Assembly (NCBI GenBank): GCA_964646785.1
Contig: CAZYGU010000009.1
Span: 1 to 26,044, forward strand
Direction: 5' to 3'
DNA from: JBGTNQ01 sp964646785
GTDB lineage: Bacteria; Patescibacteriota; Minisyncoccia; Phycocordibacterales; Zambryskibacteraceae
DNA: 26,044 bases
In this document: piece by piece, positions 23,518 to 26,044 of the stretch
Position numbering within the stretch: position 1 is the first letter of the stretch
Layout: each line of letters starts with the position of its first letter
Position numbers and translations under genes: made by a program
Notes under the pieces: generated by a model
Told to the model about the DNA's origin: nothing
Seen by the model: only the letters and a program-made list of their open reading frames with translations
Databases searched by the model: none

Positions 23518-24928
23518 TTTAAATAATCTTACAATTAAAAAAGCACGTGCTGCATTTGAGTCTAAGGAGTATTCTCCAGTTGATTTAATGCAAGCGTATT
23601 TGGACGTAATTAACGCCCGTGACAAGTCAGTTCATGCTTTTCTTGAAGTCTTTATTGATGAGGCTCTCGAAGAGGCAAAACGGGCAGAGAAGGCAATTGA
23701 ACAAGGAATTGCTTTACCGCTTACTGGTATTCCATTTGCAGTGAAAGATAATATTCTACTCAAAGGTCATCGTGCCGGTGCTGGATCAAAAATATTGGAA
23801 AATTTTGTCGCTCCATATGATGCAACAGCGATTGCACGACTCCGTGCACAAGGAGCTATTTTTATTGGAAGAACAAACATGGATGAGTTCGCGATGGGAA
23901 GTTCTACGGAAAATTCTGCATATGGTCCAACCAAAAATCCTTTGGATGAGACAAAAGTTCCTGGGGGTTCATCAGGAGGTTCTGCTGCAGCTGTAGCAAT
24001 GAATGCTGCTTTAGTTGGTCTTGGTACTGACACAGGTGGATCAGTGAGACAGCCTGCAAGTTTTGTTGGAAAGGTTGGCTTTAAACCGACATATGGTGCG
24101 ATATCACGATACGGGCTTGTTGCAATGGGGAGTTCACTTGATCAGTTTGGAACCATCACAAACAGTGTTTCTGATACAGAAATGTTATTCTCAATTACAC
24201 GAGGTGTAGATGCTATGGATAGTACATCGTATTACCCGAATGAAACAAAAAAAACTCCAGAAAAAATTTCAATTGGTGTTCCACGAAATTTGTTTTCCGG
24301 TTTAAAACCTGAAGTGCTAGAAAACCTTGAAAAGGGTATTACTCGTTTTAAAGAGCTTGGATATGAAGTGAAAGATATTTCACTCCCAAACCTCAGCTAT
24401 GCGCTTGCTGTGTATTACGTCATTATGCCAGCAGAGGTTTCATCAAATCTCGCACGATATGATGGTGTGAAATATGGTCTTCATGTTGAAGGAGGAAAAG
24501 ATCTTTTTGAAGATTATTTGAAAACTCGAAGAGAGGGTTTTGGAAAAGAGGTTCGAAGAAGGATTCTTATTGGAACATATGTCCTTTCTTCAGGTTATTA
24601 TGATGCTTTTTATGGAAAAGCAGATCATGCTCGAACACTCATTCGAGCAGATTATGACGCAGCATTTCAAGATGTTGATTTAGTGATTACACCAACAACA
24701 CCAACTTCTGCATTTAATCTTGGTGAAAAAACAAATGATCCGCTTCAAATGTATCTTGCTGATGTATTTACTGTACCTGCAAATATTTCTGGTAATCCAG
24801 CGATTTCAATTCCGAATGGTACGGTCAGTATGGAGGGAAGTATGCTACCAATTGGTGTACAATTAGTAGCAGAACAATATCGTGAAGATGTATTGTTTAA
24901 AGCAGGAAAGGATTTTCTTGGAGAATAA
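23510..24928 (+). CDS. gatA: Asp/Glu-tRNA amidotransferase subunit GatA
   Basis: 472-residue amidase-signature protein that releases ammonia from glutamine for the amidotransferase. The catalytic Ser-Ser-Lys triad is complete: K79 (FAVKDN), S154 (PGGSSGGSA) and S178 (GTDTGGSVRQPA), the same numbering as in well-studied GatA proteins. The end of the protein, SIPNGTVSMEGSMLPIGVQ, is also typical. Its ATG overlaps the end of gatC, pointing to translational coupling. gatB is not the next gene; it must be elsewhere. Confidence 0.96.
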   Translation: MIDLNNLTIKKARAAFESKEYSPVDLMQAYLDVINARDKSVHAFLEVFIDEALEEAKRAEKAIEQGIALPLTGIPFAVKDNILLKGHRAGAGSKILENFVAPYDATAIARLRAQGAIFIGRTNMDEFAMGSSTENSAYGPTKNPLDETKVPGGSSGGSAAAVAMNAALVGLGTDTGGSVRQPASFVGKVGFKPTYGAISRYGLVAMGSSLDQFGTITNSVSDTEMLFSITRGVDAMDSTSYYPNETKKTPEKISIGVPRNLFSGLKPEVLENLEKGITRFKELGYEVKDISLPNLSYALAVYYVIMPAEVSSNLARYDGVKYGLHVEGGKDLFEDYLKTRREGFGKEVRRRILIGTYVLSSGYYDAFYGKADHARTLIRADYDAAFQDVDLVITPTTPTSAFNLGEKTNDPLQMYLADVFTVPANISGNPAISIPNGTVSMEGSMLPIGVQLVAEQYREDVLFKAGKDFLGE

Positions 24929-24943
24929 TTTCATATAAAAACT

Positions 24944-25621
24944 ATGGCTGATGCGAAAAAAGCTCCTCCAAAAGTTTCTTTTGAAGATGAGAATACAAAA
25001 CTCATTTCGTTTCTTGTGATGCTAATCCTTATTGGGGCTCTCGTTACGCGTGTGACTGTGCTACTTGAAAGGAATCCAGGGTTTGAGCCAGATAGTATTG
25101 CAAATCAAACTGCAACTTACTTTACAACGCACATATTACCAATATTAAATATCATTTCTTTTGTATTCTCATCATTGTTCATATTTGGTATTGCGTGGAG
25201 TATCATCAAGCTCACTGCACTTAATAAAGAATTAAATGCAAAATATCATCCTGTGAAAAAACCAGGAGAATCTCTTTTTGAAACAGCTGAACTTGCTAGA
25301 GATCCACAAAATAGAAAATGGGAGAGAGTACTTTCTCATTTAAATACCCAGAATCCAAATGACTGGAAATTTGCTATCCTCGAAGCTGACATCATGCTTG
25401 CAGATCTTCTGGATGTTCTGCAGTACAAAGGAGCAACAATCGCGGAAAAACTAAAACTTGTAGAGCCAAGTGATTTTAAAACCCTTGAACTAGCGTGGGA
25501 AGCGCACAAAATTCGTAATACGATTGCTCATGAGGGTGCAGACTTCGTCTTATCAGAGAGGGAAGCGCGAAGGGTAATTGATCTCTACCGAGAGGTGTTT
25601 GAAGAGTTTCAAATTATCTAA
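24944..25621 (+). CDS. Membrane protein with HEPN-like C-terminal domain, function unknown
   Basis: 225 residues. Two membrane helices (about 19-40 and 63-92) are followed by a soluble helical domain. Its end contains AWEAHKIRNTIAHEG, where R191 and H196 form an RNxxxH arrangement matching the RxxxxH motif of HEPN domains, many of which are RNases; helix lengths around it also fit. From memory a similar protein is widespread in Parcubacteria. It starts 15 nt after gatA with no promoter seen, so may be cotranscribed with gatCA. A catalytic role is not shown; some HEPN-like domains only bind nucleotides or form structural bundles. Confidence 0.75.
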   Translation: MADAKKAPPKVSFEDENTKLISFLVMLILIGALVTRVTVLLERNPGFEPDSIANQTATYFTTHILPILNIISFVFSSLFIFGIAWSIIKLTALNKELNAKYHPVKKPGESLFETAELARDPQNRKWERVLSHLNTQNPNDWKFAILEADIMLADLLDVLQYKGATIAEKLKLVEPSDFKTLELAWEAHKIRNTIAHEGADFVLSEREARRVIDLYREVFEEFQII

Positions 25622-25655
25622 ACAAAACATGTCCCTAGGGGACATGTTTTGTTTA
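25619..25655. terminator. Bidirectional terminator after the HEPN-like gene
   Basis: A 17-bp stem (25619-25635 with 25639-25655) with A-rich and T-rich arms and a GTCCC/GGGAC core; it starts at the stop codon. On the minus strand it also follows the initiator-like tRNA. Confidence 0.9.
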
Positions 25656-25659
25656 CTTG

Positions 25660-25730
25660 TTGCGGGTATCAGAATTGCACTGATGCCTACAGGTTATGAG
25701 CCTGTCGAGGTACTACTCCTCCAACCCGCT
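25660..25730 (-). tRNA. Initiator-like tRNA-Met (CAU), aberrant loops
   Basis: A 71-nt cloverleaf on the minus strand: acceptor AGCGGGT/ACCCGCA with an unpaired A1/A72 end, D stem GAGG/CCTC with A11-U24, anticodon stem ACAGG/CCTGT around CTCATAA (anticodon CAU), T stem ATCAG/CTGAT. The open 1-72 pair and the A11-U24 pair are bacterial initiator features. Odd points: the D loop is only AGTAGTA and lacks the GG pair of bases 18-19, the T loop is TGCAATT with G in place of U55, and the anticodon stem has A-U, G-C, G-C instead of three G-C pairs. A good promoter lies upstream. No CCA is encoded. Confidence 0.7.
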
Positions 25731-25743
25731 ATCTGTGGGGACA

Positions 25744-25772
25744 AATATACTGAAAAAACCTAATAAATGCAA
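25744..25772 (-). promoter_or_regulatory. Promoter of the initiator-like tRNA
   Basis: TTGCAT (25767-25772), 17 nt, TATATT (25744-25749) on the minus strand; transcript start would be about 7 nt before the mature tRNA. It stands back to back with the tRNA-Met promoter. Confidence 0.55.
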
Positions 25773-25782
25773 CAGTGAAGGT

Positions 25783-25811
25783 TTGTGAATTCGAGAATTT
25801 TGTTTTATAGT
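25783..25811 (+). promoter_or_regulatory. Promoter of tRNA-Met
   Basis: TTGTGA (25783-25788), 17 nt, TATAGT (25806-25811), divergent from the initiator-like tRNA promoter with 10 bp between the two -35 boxes. Confidence 0.55.
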
Positions 25812-25822
25812 GGTTTCCACAT

Positions 25823-25896
25823 GTCGGCGTAGCTCAGTCGGTTAGAGCGTGGGACTCATAAGCCCAAGGTCAGTGGTTCGATTCCACTCGCCGACA
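25823..25896 (+). tRNA. tRNA-Met, elongator type (CAU)
   Basis: Acceptor GTCGGCG (25823-25829) with CGCCGAC (25889-25895), D stem GCTC/GAGC, loop CTCATAA giving anticodon CAU, T loop TTCGATT, discriminator A. C11-G24 marks an elongator. The last anticodon-stem pair is an A-G mismatch (A54/G62 of 258xx). A CAU tRNA could also be tRNA-Ile for lysidine modification, but the presence of a tRNA-Ile(UAU) in the window makes methionine more likely. No CCA encoded. Confidence 0.88.
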
Positions 25897-25991
25897 CAAA
25901 ATGGCTAGAGCAGATGAAGTCTGCATGGGGCGGATCGAAAATCTTTGCTTAATTGCCCAATTGGATAAAATCTGTTACTTTATAACTCGTT

Positions 25992-26044
25992 GCGGCTGTA
26001 GCTCAACGGTAGAGCACTCGCCTGTCACGCGAGAGGCCGTGGGG
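25992..26044 (+). tRNA. tRNA-Asp (GUC), cut by window end
   Basis: Acceptor 5' strand GCGGCTG, D stem GCTC/GAGC, anticodon stem CTCGC/GCGAG around CTGTCAC (anticodon GUC). The variable region is reached, but T arm and 3' end lie beyond the window. A TATAAC box (25981-25986) lies just upstream, too close to be its obvious promoter, so it may be cotranscribed with tRNA-Met. Confidence 0.88.

Noticed and set aside
1..26044. CRISPR arrays, insertion sequences, prophage or defence islands
   Set aside because: No array of regularly spaced direct repeats, no transposase or integrase motifs and no phage genes were found in any frame.

Overview
The window reads as a chromosome segment of a Candidate Phyla Radiation (Patescibacteria) bacterium, most likely a Parcubacteria-type lineage. 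The grounds are the style of the proteins (short PilM/N/O set, a small PilP-like protein, cysteine-rich Ig-like surface protein, the particular LigA and RecG types), the AT-rich sequence, and starts that almost all lack a Shine-Dalgarno sequence. gatC ends in UGA, so the standard bacterial code applies and not the UGA=Gly code of Gracilibacteria/Absconditabacteria. The sequence is a scaffold: two runs of exactly 100 N (2047-2146 and 8066-8165) look like placeholders of arbitrary length.

Layout. 1-530: a small DUF378 membrane protein on the minus strand and a tRNA-Ile with the rare UAU anticodon. 636-4053: one large secreted surface protein (peptidoglycan-binding domain, Ig-like modules, SH3-like domain) broken by the first N gap, which falls in a tandem repeat. 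4104-6263: recG on the minus strand. 6281-6718: two divergent tRNA-Ser genes (GCU and an odd ACU) around a possible structured RNA. 6717-7728: a small zinc-ribbon protein and a ComF-family phosphoribosyltransferase, both minus strand.

7806-21145 is a nearly complete type IV pilus locus: pilM (broken by the second N gap), pilN, pilO, a PilP-like protein, the extension ATPase pilB, a CheY-like receiver, the retraction ATPase pilT, the platform protein pilC, four tandem major-type pilins each followed or preceded by its own control signals, prepilin peptidase pilD, then four minor pilins (FimT/GspH-like, a large one carrying a discoidin-like C-terminal domain, PilV-like, PilX-like). The presence of both PilB and PilT says the pilus should extend and retract; the discoidin-like minor pilin is a candidate tip adhesin, and the nearby ComF-family gene fits DNA uptake.

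21184-25621: housekeeping genes ligA, gatC and gatA, then a membrane protein with a HEPN-like RxxxxH motif in place of gatB. 25660-26044: a tRNA cluster with an aberrant initiator-like tRNA-Met on the minus strand, an elongator-like tRNA-Met, and a tRNA-Asp cut by the window end.

The most notable points are: the unusual tRNA set (Ile-UAU, Ser-ACU, an initiator tRNA lacking the D-loop GG and U55); the pilin-discoidin fusion; a series of TATAAT boxes 6-9 nt before the start codon, implying leaderless mRNAs; and a repeat argument that predicts the true size of the first gap as 165 bp (or 165 plus multiples of 291). No CRISPR array, insertion sequence or prophage gene was seen.
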